Shown in pieces: positions 26,404 to 34,584 of a stretch of DNA of 64,000 bases; within the stretch, counting starts at the first letter, position 1, and each line of letters opens with the position of its first letter. The translations under genes were made by a program, and so were the position numbers. The stretch lies in contig OY969813.1 in assembly GCA_963703355.1 (NCBI GenBank), positions 310,001 through 374,000 on the forward strand, in the 5' to 3' direction. This DNA comes from Puia sp963703355. GTDB lineage: Bacteria > Bacteroidota > Bacteroidia > Chitinophagales > Chitinophagaceae. Under the pieces are notes generated by a model that made no database searches, was not told where the DNA came from, and saw only the letters and a list, made by a program, of their open reading frames with translations.

Positions 26404-27409
26404 TTTTCAGCATACGCAGGCCGCACATTGTGAAAACGGTGTAACAACCAGCCTGCTTCGACACCATGGAGTTAGTCAGATTACAGAACCGCTGGCTTTT
26501 GGTATCGGTTCAGGACTGTTCTTTATTTATATTCCTTTTATGAAGGTAAATAACGGACCTGCCATTGCGTTCAGAACACAACCCGGACTCATTTTCAAAA
26601 GAACCTGTAAGTCGCTGGGCATTCCGGTAGAACGAAAAAAATTCAGATCAAAACAGGAAGCAGAGAAAGTATTAATGGAATGTCTGGCCAAAGGTCAGCC
26701 GGTAGGTTGCCAGGTGGGTGTGTATTATCTCACATACTTCCCCAAAGAATATCGTTTTCATTTCAACGCGCACAACCTGATCGTTTTCGGAAAAGAAGAA
26801 GATAATTATCTCATCAGTGATCCGGTGATGGAAATGGCTACGTCCCTTAGCAGTTATGAACTGGAAAGAGTGCGTTTTGCCAAAGGAGCGTTTGCACCGC
26901 GGGGACAACTCTATTATCCGAAAGGAAAAGTGGAAGTCACCAATGAGCAAATAAAAAAAGCCATTAAAACCGGCATCAAACATAATATCAGGGATATGTT
27001 ACACATTCCCGGACCGATTGCGGGGATAGCAGGAATTCGATATACCGCAAAAAAAATCAGAAAGTGGCGGGATAAGATGGGACCTCAGAAAGCAGGAAGT
27101 TATCTCGCACAGCTTGTACGTATGCAGGAAGAAATCGGAACGGGCGGCGGTGGTTTCCGGTTTATCTATGGAGCATTTTTACAGGAAGCACATGCGTATC
27201 TGCCCCTCGACGAATTCCTTGACATCTCTAAACAGTTTACGAAGTCTGGTGATGTGTGGCGCTCTGCCGCAGTACAGGCTGCAGGTATTTACAAAGGACG
27301 TCTCGGCTCGCAGGCAGATTTTGATGTGATGAGCGACTACCTGTTAACATGTGCCGACATTGAAAAAGCGGCCTTCCAGTCACTTTCAAAAATCAAATGG
27401 CCGGTATGA
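26387..27409 (+). CDS. BtrH N-terminal-domain protein
   Basis: The 340-residue protein has the BtrH-type cysteine-peptidase-like N-terminal domain: AAHCENGVTTSLLRHHG with the nucleophile-like Cys near residue 14, then ALAFGIGSGLFFIYIP, and AHNLIVFGKEEDNYLISDP with the likely active-site His. BtrH itself is an acyl-ACP-dependent acyltransferase in butirosin biosynthesis, so an acyl transfer from the cluster ACP is a reasonable guess. The C-terminal half is helical. An alternative start two codons in (26393) is possible. The 3' end overlaps the ABC ATPase gene. Confidence 0.8.
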   Translation: MYMKLDFQHTQAAHCENGVTTSLLRHHGVSQITEPLAFGIGSGLFFIYIPFMKVNNGPAIAFRTQPGLIFKRTCKSLGIPVERKKFRSKQEAEKVLMECLAKGQPVGCQVGVYYLTYFPKEYRFHFNAHNLIVFGKEEDNYLISDPVMEMATSLSSYELERVRFAKGAFAPRGQLYYPKGKVEVTNEQIKKAIKTGIKHNIRDMLHIPGPIAGIAGIRYTAKKIRKWRDKMGPQKAGSYLAQLVRMQEEIGTGGGGFRFIYGAFLQEAHAYLPLDEFLDISKQFTKSGDVWRSAAVQAAGIYKGRLGSQADFDVMSDYLLTCADIEKAAFQSLSKIKWPV

Positions 27410-28152
27410 GTGATACCGCCGTACATATTGATGGTCTGGCTTTTCAATATCCACAGCAGGAAGGAATCAGTTTCAAAAATTTTAATCTCGAAGTCATTGC
27501 GGGAGAACGTTTCGGATTATTCGGTCCGAACGGTGCAGGCAAAACAACGCTGATGAATCTGATGACGGGCATCCTCAAATACTCTTCCGGAAGTATTCGT
27601 CTGCTCGGACATGAAATCAACGATCATCCGAAATACATCAATAAAATTTTCGGATTTGTGCCACAGGATTTTTCTTTTTATCCGCAGTTAACCGCCAGAG
27701 AAAATCTTGCTTTTTACGGTGCATGGTATGGGATGGACAAAAAACAAATAAGATCCAGGTCTGACGAATTGTTGGATGTACTTGGATTAATTGAAGTGGG
27801 CAATCGAATGCTGGGAAGTTTTTCCGGCGGAATGAAAAGAAGAATCAATCTCGCCATTGGTGTTTTGCATGAACCAAAAGTCTTGTTTCTCGATGAACCC
27901 ACAGTGGGTGTGGACGTCCAATCCCGGCACGCTATTATCAACTATCTAAAAAAACAAAATCAGACAGGCACTACGCTTATTTATACTTCCCATCAACTGG
28001 AAGAGGCTGAAGAATTGTGTAATAAAATTGCCATGATGGACGACGCGAAAATAATTGCACACGACAGTCTGGAAGAACTGTTAAAGAAACACGGACATGA
28101 AGGAATGGAAGGACTGTTTCTTGAACTCACCGGCAAAAGATTCCGCGACTGA
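27406..28152 (+). CDS. ABC transporter ATP-binding protein
   Basis: The product of about 248 residues is a complete ABC ATPase: Walker A GPNGAGKTT, Q loop in FVPQDFSFYPQ, signature FSGGMKRR, Walker B VLFLDEPTVGVD and switch His in YTSHQLEEAEEL. The ATG at 27406 overlaps the preceding stop as ATGA and gives a start just before the first strand; an in-frame ATG at 27397 is also possible. It shares one base with the permease gene that follows, so the two make one exporter. The likely cargo is a pigment precursor or lipid of the cluster, which is inferred only from position. Confidence 0.92.
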   Translation: MSDTAVHIDGLAFQYPQQEGISFKNFNLEVIAGERFGLFGPNGAGKTTLMNLMTGILKYSSGSIRLLGHEINDHPKYINKIFGFVPQDFSFYPQLTARENLAFYGAWYGMDKKQIRSRSDELLDVLGLIEVGNRMLGSFSGGMKRRINLAIGVLHEPKVLFLDEPTVGVDVQSRHAIINYLKKQNQTGTTLIYTSHQLEEAEELCNKIAMMDDAKIIAHDSLEELLKKHGHEGMEGLFLELTGKRFRD

Positions 28153-29462
28153 TGCGAATACTTATAGCAACGATTGTAAAAGACGTCAAGACGCTACTGC
28201 GCGACAGGGTAGGGCTCTTTATGATGTTTTTTATGCCGATCCTGTTGGTGGTGGTTATTACCAGTGTTCAGAACAGCACTTTTGAACTGGTGAACAATAA
28301 TAAAATATCGCTGATCATCTATGATAATGATAAAGACAGTCTGAGTGTTAAACTCATTGAAAGCATTCGTAAAATAGGTTTATTCAATTTGCAGATTGCT
28401 GATTCCTCTGTTCAGGAATCGAAAGTAACTACAGAAATGCACGATAAAAATGCACTCGTCGCACTCGTGATCCCCAAAGACTTCACCAGTTACGTTCAAA
28501 AAAAAGCGGAAGAAATCGCCACCCGCTCTTTAAACGACCCCGATTCCGTCCCGCACGTGCACGATAACCCATCTCTCATCTCTCATAACCCATCTCCCAT
28601 AAATGAGTTATCTGATTCTATGATCTTGTACTATCACCCTGTAATGCAAGCTTCTTTTCGTCATTCCGTAGAAGGGGCGCTCAACAGCGCTATCCAGGTG
28701 ATCCAGGGAGAAGCCATCGTGAAAAAATTATACGAGGCAGTGAATCAGAAAGAAATACCAGCTGATCTGGAAAAACAAATTTTATTCGGTCAGTTTCCTC
28801 TTGTTGAAATTCCTGTATCCAGAAATGGCAGTCGCAACGTACCCAACGCTTCTCAGCACAATGTGCCCGCATGGACCATCTTTGCCATGTTCTTCATCGT
28901 TATATCACTGGGCGGATTGATGGTGAGAGAGAAAAACAGCGGTAGTTTCATACGACTGAAAACGATGCCCGCCAGTTATCTGAATGCGTTGTTTTCAAAA
29001 CAAATCGTTTATCTGAAAGTGACTTTTCTCCAGGCAGTCGTTATTTTTTTTATCGGCAATAAATTATTCCCTCTGATTGGCTTGCCGGTATTACATATGC
29101 CATCAGATATCTGGGCGCTCATCATCGTCACTATTGTCTGTGGCTACTGCGCTGTCAGTTATGCCATCTGTGTGGGTGTATTCGCCAATACGGCTGAACA
29201 ATCCAATGGATTCGGCGCCATTTCTATTTTGATACTGGCAGCATTGGGAGGGTTACTCGTGCCGTCGTTTGCCATGCCGGCGAATCTGCAGCATATTCTG
29301 CGTCTCTCACCTTTACATTGGGCACTGGAAGCATACTACGGACTCTTTCTGGAAGGTGGAAAACTAAGGGACATTTGGATGAATATTCTATCTTTATTGG
29401 GCTTTACAGCAGCGATTCAATTATTAACCTTATACGGATTAAAAAAGAAAAATTTAATTTAA
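28152..29462 (+). CDS. ABC-2 type transporter permease
   Basis: The 436-residue protein has one N-terminal membrane helix (residues about 20-40), a long extracytoplasmic region (about 45-235) and five or six C-terminal helices starting at TIFAMFFIVISLGGLMV. This is the ABC-2/YhgE-type layout. It starts with an ATG that overlaps the ATPase stop by one base. Residues about 133-153 (VPHVHDNPSLISHNPSPINE) are encoded by repeat-derived sequence (element R7) inside the extracytoplasmic loop. Six bases separate its stop from the ACP gene. Confidence 0.88.
   Translation: MRILIATIVKDVKTLLRDRVGLFMMFFMPILLVVVITSVQNSTFELVNNNKISLIIYDNDKDSLSVKLIESIRKIGLFNLQIADSSVQESKVTTEMHDKNALVALVIPKDFTSYVQKKAEEIATRSLNDPDSVPHVHDNPSLISHNPSPINELSDSMILYYHPVMQASFRHSVEGALNSAIQVIQGEAIVKKLYEAVNQKEIPADLEKQILFGQFPLVEIPVSRNGSRNVPNASQHNVPAWTIFAMFFIVISLGGLMVREKNSGSFIRLKTMPASYLNALFSKQIVYLKVTFLQAVVIFFIGNKLFPLIGLPVLHMPSDIWALIIVTIVCGYCAVSYAICVGVFANTAEQSNGFGAISILILAALGGLLVPSFAMPANLQHILRLSPLHWALEAYYGLFLEGGKLRDIWMNILSLLGFTAAIQLLTLYGLKKKNLI
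28549..28602. repeat. Heptamer array inside a coding sequence (element R7)
   Basis: The stretch starts with a degenerate copy of the R5 palindrome (tcccgcacgtgc, 28549-28560) and continues with five heptamers in register at 28568-28602: cccatct, ctcatct, ctcataa, cccatct, cccataa. The same words make up the right arm of R8 at 32187. Only one arm is present. It keeps the permease frame open and encodes a loop. Confidence 0.78.
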
Positions 29463-29468
29463 ACTACG

Positions 29469-29732
29469 ATGGAAACAGTCGATTTGAAGAGGCAGTTAAA
29501 AGAGCAGATTATTCACTTTCTGAATCTTACAACCGTTAAGCCTGAGGATATCAAAGATGATGAACCATTATTTGGTGAGGGACTGGGACTGGATTCCATC
29601 GACTCTATCGAATTGATTGTTTTATTATCCCGCGAATACGGAATCAATATACAGGATCCCAAAGAGGGAAGAAAAATCCTGGTTGACATCAACACCATGG
29701 TGGCCTACATAGAAAAAAACAGAACCAAGTAA
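29469..29732 (+). CDS. Acyl carrier protein
   Basis: The 87-residue protein is a four-helix acyl carrier protein with the phosphopantetheine site S43 in GLGLDSIDSIELI. It is acidic, as expected. It carries the growing polyene chain for the ketosynthase pair immediately downstream, and its modification would be done by the AcpS at 21371. The motif DSID in place of DSLD is usual for aryl-polyene and flexirubin ACPs. The gene lies six bases after the permease and ten bases before the ketosynthase. Confidence 0.95.
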   Translation: METVDLKRQLKEQIIHFLNLTTVKPEDIKDDEPLFGEGLGLDSIDSIELIVLLSREYGINIQDPKEGRKILVDINTMVAYIEKNRTK

Positions 29733-29742
29733 ACAGCCAAAG

Positions 29743-30933
29743 TTGAGCAGGATATTTATTACAGGCATGGGCCTGATAAGTGCAATCGGGGATTCGGTGG
29801 AAGAAAACAGGCATTCTCTTCAGCTTTCACGCAGCGGAATTGGGGACATCCGATTTTACCAGACTGCTTACGCAGGAAAACTGCCAGCAGCTGAAGTAAA
29901 GATTACAACCCGGGAACTCAACAAAAAATTATTCGGTACCCCCAATCCTTCCATTACAAGAACTTCTTTACTTGCCTTGCACGCCGCAGAAGAAGCCATA
30001 AAGGACAGCGGACTTTCTAAAGAAGAAGTCGCCTCAACAGAAACGGCACTGGTTGGAGCGACAACTGTCGGAGGCATGTGCCTGACGGATGAACTATACA
30101 GTGACGCATTAGCGAAAGACAAAGGCACGCCTTATCTGTCTTCTTACGATTATGCTTCTGTTACCATGGCCATTCAGCAGCGGTTTGGCATTATGGGCGA
30201 AATCAGTACGATTAACACGGCCTGTTCCTCATCAGCTAATGCTATTTTATACGGTGCCCGTTTACTCAGACACGGATTTGCGAAACGCGTTATGGTGGGA
30301 GGCGCAGAGAGTCTTGCGAAGTTTACCATCAACGGATTCAACGCGCTGAATATACTTTCATCAAAACCATGCGCACCATTCGACAGGGACAGGAGCGGAT
30401 TAAATCTCGGAGAAGGCGCTGCCTTTCTCGTGATGGAAAAGGAAGAGGACCTGCACGGAAAAAAAACCTATGCAACACTCGCGGGATTTGGAAATAAAAA
30501 CGATGCCTATCATCCATCCTCTAATTCGCCCGAAGGTCTCGGCCCTTATCTCGCAATGAAAGAAGCGCTGGATAACAGCGGTCTTGCCGCCAGTGAAATC
30601 GGATATATCAATGCACACGGAACTGGAACTGAGAACAATGATGAAACAGAGAGTCGCGCTATGATCAGGCTGTTTGAAGATGTGCCTGCTTTTTCATCCA
30701 CCAAATCATTTACAGGACATACCCTCGGCGCAGCAGGTGCCATTGAAGCGGTGTATGCTATTCTAAACCTGGTACATCAGGAAGTATATCCTTCACTCTG
30801 TTTTTTGAATCCCATAGTGGAAACAGGACTGACACCTGTAAGCCATTTTTCGAATAAATCCATTCGGCACGTGATGTCCAATTCATTTGGATTCGGAGGA
30901 AATTGCAGTTCACTGATATTCTCTAAAACCTGA
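29743..30933 (+). CDS. Beta-ketoacyl-ACP synthase (KAS I/II type)
   Basis: The 396-residue protein has the complete KAS I/II active site: C161 in NTACSSSANAI, the first histidine in NAHGTGTEN and the second in SFTGHTLGAAG. The glycine-rich C-terminal NSFGFGGNCSS is present. A TTG start at 29743 is preferred because the family begins just before RIFITGMG, and the first internal ATG falls within that strand. It elongates the ACP-bound aryl polyene and probably pairs with the catalytically incomplete partner encoded three bases downstream. Confidence 0.92.
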   Translation: MSRIFITGMGLISAIGDSVEENRHSLQLSRSGIGDIRFYQTAYAGKLPAAEVKITTRELNKKLFGTPNPSITRTSLLALHAAEEAIKDSGLSKEEVASTETALVGATTVGGMCLTDELYSDALAKDKGTPYLSSYDYASVTMAIQQRFGIMGEISTINTACSSSANAILYGARLLRHGFAKRVMVGGAESLAKFTINGFNALNILSSKPCAPFDRDRSGLNLGEGAAFLVMEKEEDLHGKKTYATLAGFGNKNDAYHPSSNSPEGLGPYLAMKEALDNSGLAASEIGYINAHGTGTENNDETESRAMIRLFEDVPAFSSTKSFTGHTLGAAGAIEAVYAILNLVHQEVYPSLCFLNPIVETGLTPVSHFSNKSIRHVMSNSFGFGGNCSSLIFSKT

Positions 30934-30936
30934 ACC

Positions 30937-31983
30937 ATGGCGTATTTCCATCAATCCATCTGCATATCACCGCAACATAGTTTTCCGGACACGGATCTCA
31001 CAAAAATTATTGAGTCAAAGGACAACCTGCTGTTGGTGAACGAACCCGCTTATCCGGGTATACCTGCAGGCGTCAGAAGAAGAATGGGGAAATCGGTACG
31101 TATGGCAGTGGGTGCGGCGCTTCCTCTGTTGGAAAATACTCCTCAACCGGACGGAATTATCATCGCAACGGCCAATGGAGGCATGGAAGACTGCATCAAA
31201 TTCCTGAATCAGATATTGGAATATAATGAAGGACTGCTTACACCCGCCAATTTTGTGCAGAGTACCTCCAATGCAGCCGCTGCCCAAATTGCGCTCGTAA
31301 CTAAAAATCATAATTATAATACAACCCACGTACACCGTGGGCTGGCATTTGAAAATGCACTCGTGGACACGATGATGTTGCTGAAAGAAAATGAATCGGG
31401 TGGATTTTTATTGGGAAGCACAGACGAAGTTTCCGCATACAATTACAATATTGACACACTTGCCGGTTGGTTTCGCGACAAACCCGTATTAAATACAGAA
31501 CTCTTCAATGCGAAAGGACCAGGAACCATTGCCGGCGAAGGTTCTTTCATGGCCTGGATGAACAATGAAAAAGAATCTGCAACTGCCGAATTGTTGGCAG
31601 TTAAAACAATTCATACAGACGATGTCACCACGGTGGTTGCAAGTCTGCATACATTTCTTGCCGGACATTTGGAAGAAGAATCATGGCCGGATCTTTTACT
31701 TACCGGTGAAAACGGCGATGAGCGACTGCTAAAATATTATCAGGCAGTGGAATCGCAGATGAACGATTCAGTAGGCGTTGCGCGCTTCAAACATTTGAGT
31801 GGTGAATACTGCACAGCCACATCCTTCGCCTGCTGGCTCGCGATGGAAATATTTAAAACCGGCGTTATACCTTCGCTCATAATTAAGAAATCAGGAACAA
31901 CCACAGATTGCCGGAAAATTCTCATCTATAATAATTACAGAGGCGAACAGCATGCTTTTATTTTGATTTCAGCAGTTTATTGA
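30937..31983 (+). CDS. Beta-ketoacyl synthase-like chain-length factor without the active-site Cys
   Basis: The 348-residue protein matches the beta-ketoacyl-synthase N-terminal-domain-2 group found beside ketosynthases in aryl-polyene and flexirubin clusters. The place where a ketosynthase has TACSSS reads VQSTSNAAAAQIAL, without a cysteine, so it is unlikely to catalyse condensation alone. The C-terminal segment GEYCTATSFACWLAMEIF is the usual family ending. It probably forms a heterodimer with the ketosynthase encoded immediately upstream and sets chain length. Its stop codon is directly followed by repeat element R8. Confidence 0.82.
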   Translation: MAYFHQSICISPQHSFPDTDLTKIIESKDNLLLVNEPAYPGIPAGVRRRMGKSVRMAVGAALPLLENTPQPDGIIIATANGGMEDCIKFLNQILEYNEGLLTPANFVQSTSNAAAAQIALVTKNHNYNTTHVHRGLAFENALVDTMMLLKENESGGFLLGSTDEVSAYNYNIDTLAGWFRDKPVLNTELFNAKGPGTIAGEGSFMAWMNNEKESATAELLAVKTIHTDDVTTVVASLHTFLAGHLEEESWPDLLLTGENGDERLLKYYQAVESQMNDSVGVARFKHLSGEYCTATSFACWLAMEIFKTGVIPSLIIKKSGTTTDCRKILIYNNYRGEQHAFILISAVY

Positions 31984-32284
31984 GTTATGGATTATGGGTT
32001 ATGGGAGATGAGTTATGAGTTCTCCCCCACGTGCGGGATGGGTTGTGGGTTATGGGTTATGGGTTATGGGAGATAAGTTATGGGTTATGGGTTATGAGTG
32101 AGGAATTGATTTTGGGGGACTATTTTGATTTAAATTCATATAACGATAGATCAAACCCGCCAATATGAAATTGCCATTTATCAAAACCCATAACCCATAT
32201 CCCATAACCCATAACTCATCTCTCATAACCCATAACTCATCTCTCATAACCCATAACTCATCTCTCATAACCCATAACCCATAT
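31984..32284. repeat. Inverted heptamer arrays, right arm inside a signal peptide (element R8)
   Basis: The left arm (31984 to about 32102) starts on the base after a stop codon with gttatgg, attatgg, gttatgg, passes through one copy of a palindrome-like cccacgtgcggga word at about 32026, and continues with gggttat repeats in 7-bp steps. The spacer (32103-32186) contains the start codon of the next gene. The right arm (32187-32284) is 14 exact-register heptamers: cccataa, cccatat, ctcataa, ctcatct, with a 21-bp higher-order repeat (three heptamers) occurring three times. It is complementary to the left arm. Confidence 0.9.
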
Positions 32285-34417
32285 ACTCTGCTTTTAATTT
32301 TTGCAGTTTCTTGCACTGCTAAAACCGATCCCTACAAAAACTGGAACACCGTTAACGGCAATCCCACTGGAAATAAATATTCTTCACTCACCCAGATCGA
32401 TACTAATAATGTGCAACAACTAAAACCTGTGTGGATTTATCACACAGGCGACGCAGATACGGCTGCACACTCGCAGATCCAGTGTAATCCGATTATTGTA
32501 AATGGAATTATGTACGGAACATCACCACAGTTAAAACTATTTGCCCTCGATGCAGCAACCGGAAAGGAGATATGGAATTATAAACCTTTCCAAAATGCCC
32601 CCGGTGAAAAAGGATCCAATTTCAATCTGAATAGTAACAGAGGTGTTGCTTACTGGACCGACAGCGCTGATGACGAACGATTATTTTATACCGCAGGACC
32701 ATTCCTGCGTGCAGTGAATGCAAAAACAGGAAAGGCCATTGAATCTTTTGGTGTTAACGGAAAAGTAGATCTGCGGCAGGGACTGGGCGTAGACGCCAGC
32801 GATTTATTTGTAACCGCCACATCTGCACCCACCGTGTATAAAGATTTTGTACTTACGGGTACCCGCGTGTCTGAGGCGATGGACGCAGCGCCCGGGCATG
32901 TACGCGCATACAATGTTAGAACAGGAAAAATGGAATGGATATTTCATACCATTCCATATCCCGATGAACCCGGATATGAAAGCTGGGAGGATAAAAATGC
33001 ATGGAAGACCACCGGAGGTGCCAATAACTGGATGGGCATGATCATCGATCAGAAAACAGGCATCGCCTATATTCCGCTGGGCTCTGCTTCGATGGATTTT
33101 TATGGAGGGAAAAAAAGAGGCAACGATCTGTACGCAGATTGTATGCTCGCCCTCGACGCGAATACAGGGAAGAAAATATGGCATTTTCAGTATATACATC
33201 ATGATACCTGGGACTGGGACCCGTCGTCTGCTCCCGTATTACTAACGGTGAAGCACAATGGAAAAGACATGGATGCGGTGGCGCAGACAACCAAAACAGG
33301 ATTTGTATTTTTATTCAACAGGGCCACAGGCGATCCATTATTTCCGATTGTCGAAACTCCGGTGGATACCACAACTGAATTAACGGGAGAAAAATTATCG
33401 GCCACGCAACCCATTCCTCAGAAGCCGGCACCATTCGTAAGGCAAACTTTTACAGAAAAAGACATTAATCCTTATTTGTCGCCCGAAGAGATGGTAGACG
33501 TAAAAACGAGACTTGCGGGATATCATACAGGAAAGATGTTTACGCCTCAGTCAAAAGAAGGTACTATTATATTCCCCGGTTTTGATGGAGGCGCAGAGTG
33601 GGGTGGGCCTGCAGTAGATCCCAATGATGCTACACTTTATGTCAACGCCAATGAAATGGCATGGATTCTTCAGATGATCGATCTGGACAACAATCCTAAG
33701 ACGAACGAAGATTATGGAACGGCTGGAAAACGGTTGTTTATTCAGAACTGTATGTCGTGCCACGGAGCCGACAGAAAAGGAAGCGGAAACTATCCTTCCA
33801 TTCTCGATGAAAATAAAAAAATGAACAAGGATCAATTCGTTCAGTTCATCAGCGCGGGAAGAAGGATGATGCCGGCGTTTTCATTTCTTAAACCAGAAGA
33901 CAAAGAAGCAATCGCAAGCTATGTGTTGAACATCACTGCAGACCAGAAAAAACCTTTTCATCATGAGCTTACTGAACTGGAGAAATTCAGACAGGTACCT
34001 TATACTATTTCAGGATATAATAAATTTCTCACGAAATCAGGGTTGCCTGCACTCTCACCACCCTGGGGAACACTTACGGCGATCGATTTAAATACCGGCG
34101 ATGTAAAATGGAAAACAGTATTGGGAGATAACGATGCTGCTTTTGCGGGCAAACCGCAGACAGGAACCGAAAACTATGGAGGCCCTGTGATCACTGCAGG
34201 AGGATTATTATTTATCGCCGCAACAAAAGACAGTAAAATAAGAGCCTTCAATAAAAAAACAGGCGCACTACTATGGGAAGCCAGTCTGCCGAATGCAGGC
34301 TTCGCCACACCTGCTGTATATGAAATGAACGGCAAACAATTTGTAGTGATTGCCTGCGGTGGCGGCAAACTGCATACGAGTTCCGGCGATAGTTATGTGG
34401 CGTTTGCACTTCCGTAA
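32165..34417 (+). CDS. PQQ-dependent dehydrogenase lipoprotein with internal cytochrome c domain
   Basis: The 750-residue protein has an SPII lipoprotein signal in two parts: MKLPFIK, then about 33 residues encoded by repeat element R8 (THNSSLI repeated), then LLLIFAVSC with the lipid-anchored Cys. The mature part is a beta-propeller quinoprotein with tryptophan-docking repeats (LDAATGKEIW, LDANTGKKIWHFQ, DLNTGDVKWKT, KKTGALLWEA) and conserved HHDTWDWDPSS. A c-type cytochrome domain is inserted near residue 530 (CMSCHG, with MMPAF providing a likely axial Met). The family oxidises sugars or alcohols in the periplasm and passes electrons through the haem. No PQQ synthesis genes are in the window. 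The substrate cannot be told from sequence. Confidence 0.88.
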   Translation: MKLPFIKTHNPYPITHNSSLITHNSSLITHNSSLITHNPYTLLLIFAVSCTAKTDPYKNWNTVNGNPTGNKYSSLTQIDTNNVQQLKPVWIYHTGDADTAAHSQIQCNPIIVNGIMYGTSPQLKLFALDAATGKEIWNYKPFQNAPGEKGSNFNLNSNRGVAYWTDSADDERLFYTAGPFLRAVNAKTGKAIESFGVNGKVDLRQGLGVDASDLFVTATSAPTVYKDFVLTGTRVSEAMDAAPGHVRAYNVRTGKMEWIFHTIPYPDEPGYESWEDKNAWKTTGGANNWMGMIIDQKTGIAYIPLGSASMDFYGGKKRGNDLYADCMLALDANTGKKIWHFQYIHHDTWDWDPSSAPVLLTVKHNGKDMDAVAQTTKTGFVFLFNRATGDPLFPIVETPVDTTTELTGEKLSATQPIPQKPAPFVRQTFTEKDINPYLSPEEMVDVKTRLAGYHTGKMFTPQSKEGTIIFPGFDGGAEWGGPAVDPNDATLYVNANEMAWILQMIDLDNNPKTNEDYGTAGKRLFIQNCMSCHGADRKGSGNYPSILDENKKMNKDQFVQFISAGRRMMPAFSFLKPEDKEAIASYVLNITADQKKPFHHELTELEKFRQVPYTISGYNKFLTKSGLPALSPPWGTLTAIDLNTGDVKWKTVLGDNDAAFAGKPQTGTENYGGPVITAGGLLFIAATKDSKIRAFNKKTGALLWEASLPNAGFATPAVYEMNGKQFVVIACGGGKLHTSSGDSYVAFALP

Positions 34418-34584
34418 GCTTAACGCTTAACGCTGAACGCTAAACGCTTAAGATTTCCGTTCAGCGTTCCGCGTTTCGCGTTCCGCATTCCGCGTTTCGC
34501 GTTTCGCGTTTCGCGTTCCGCGTTCAGCGTTCCGCGTTTCGCGTTCAGCGTTCCGCGTTCCGCGTTTCGCGTTCCGCGTTCCGC
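34418..34584. repeat. Inverted heptamer arrays with a very short spacer (element R9)
   Basis: The left arm (34418-34452) is five units: gcttaac, gcttaac, gctgaac, gctaaac, gcttaag. It begins on the base after the stop codon of the PQQ dehydrogenase. After six bases the right arm (34459-34584) follows as 18 units, nearly all GTTNNGC (gttccgc, gtttcgc, gttcagc). The last 40 bases of the array are inside the permease coding sequence on the minus strand. Confidence 0.9.

Noticed and set aside
32804..33290. Antisense open frames within the PQQ dehydrogenase
   Set aside because: They are shadows of the propeller repeats, with no recognisable domain.
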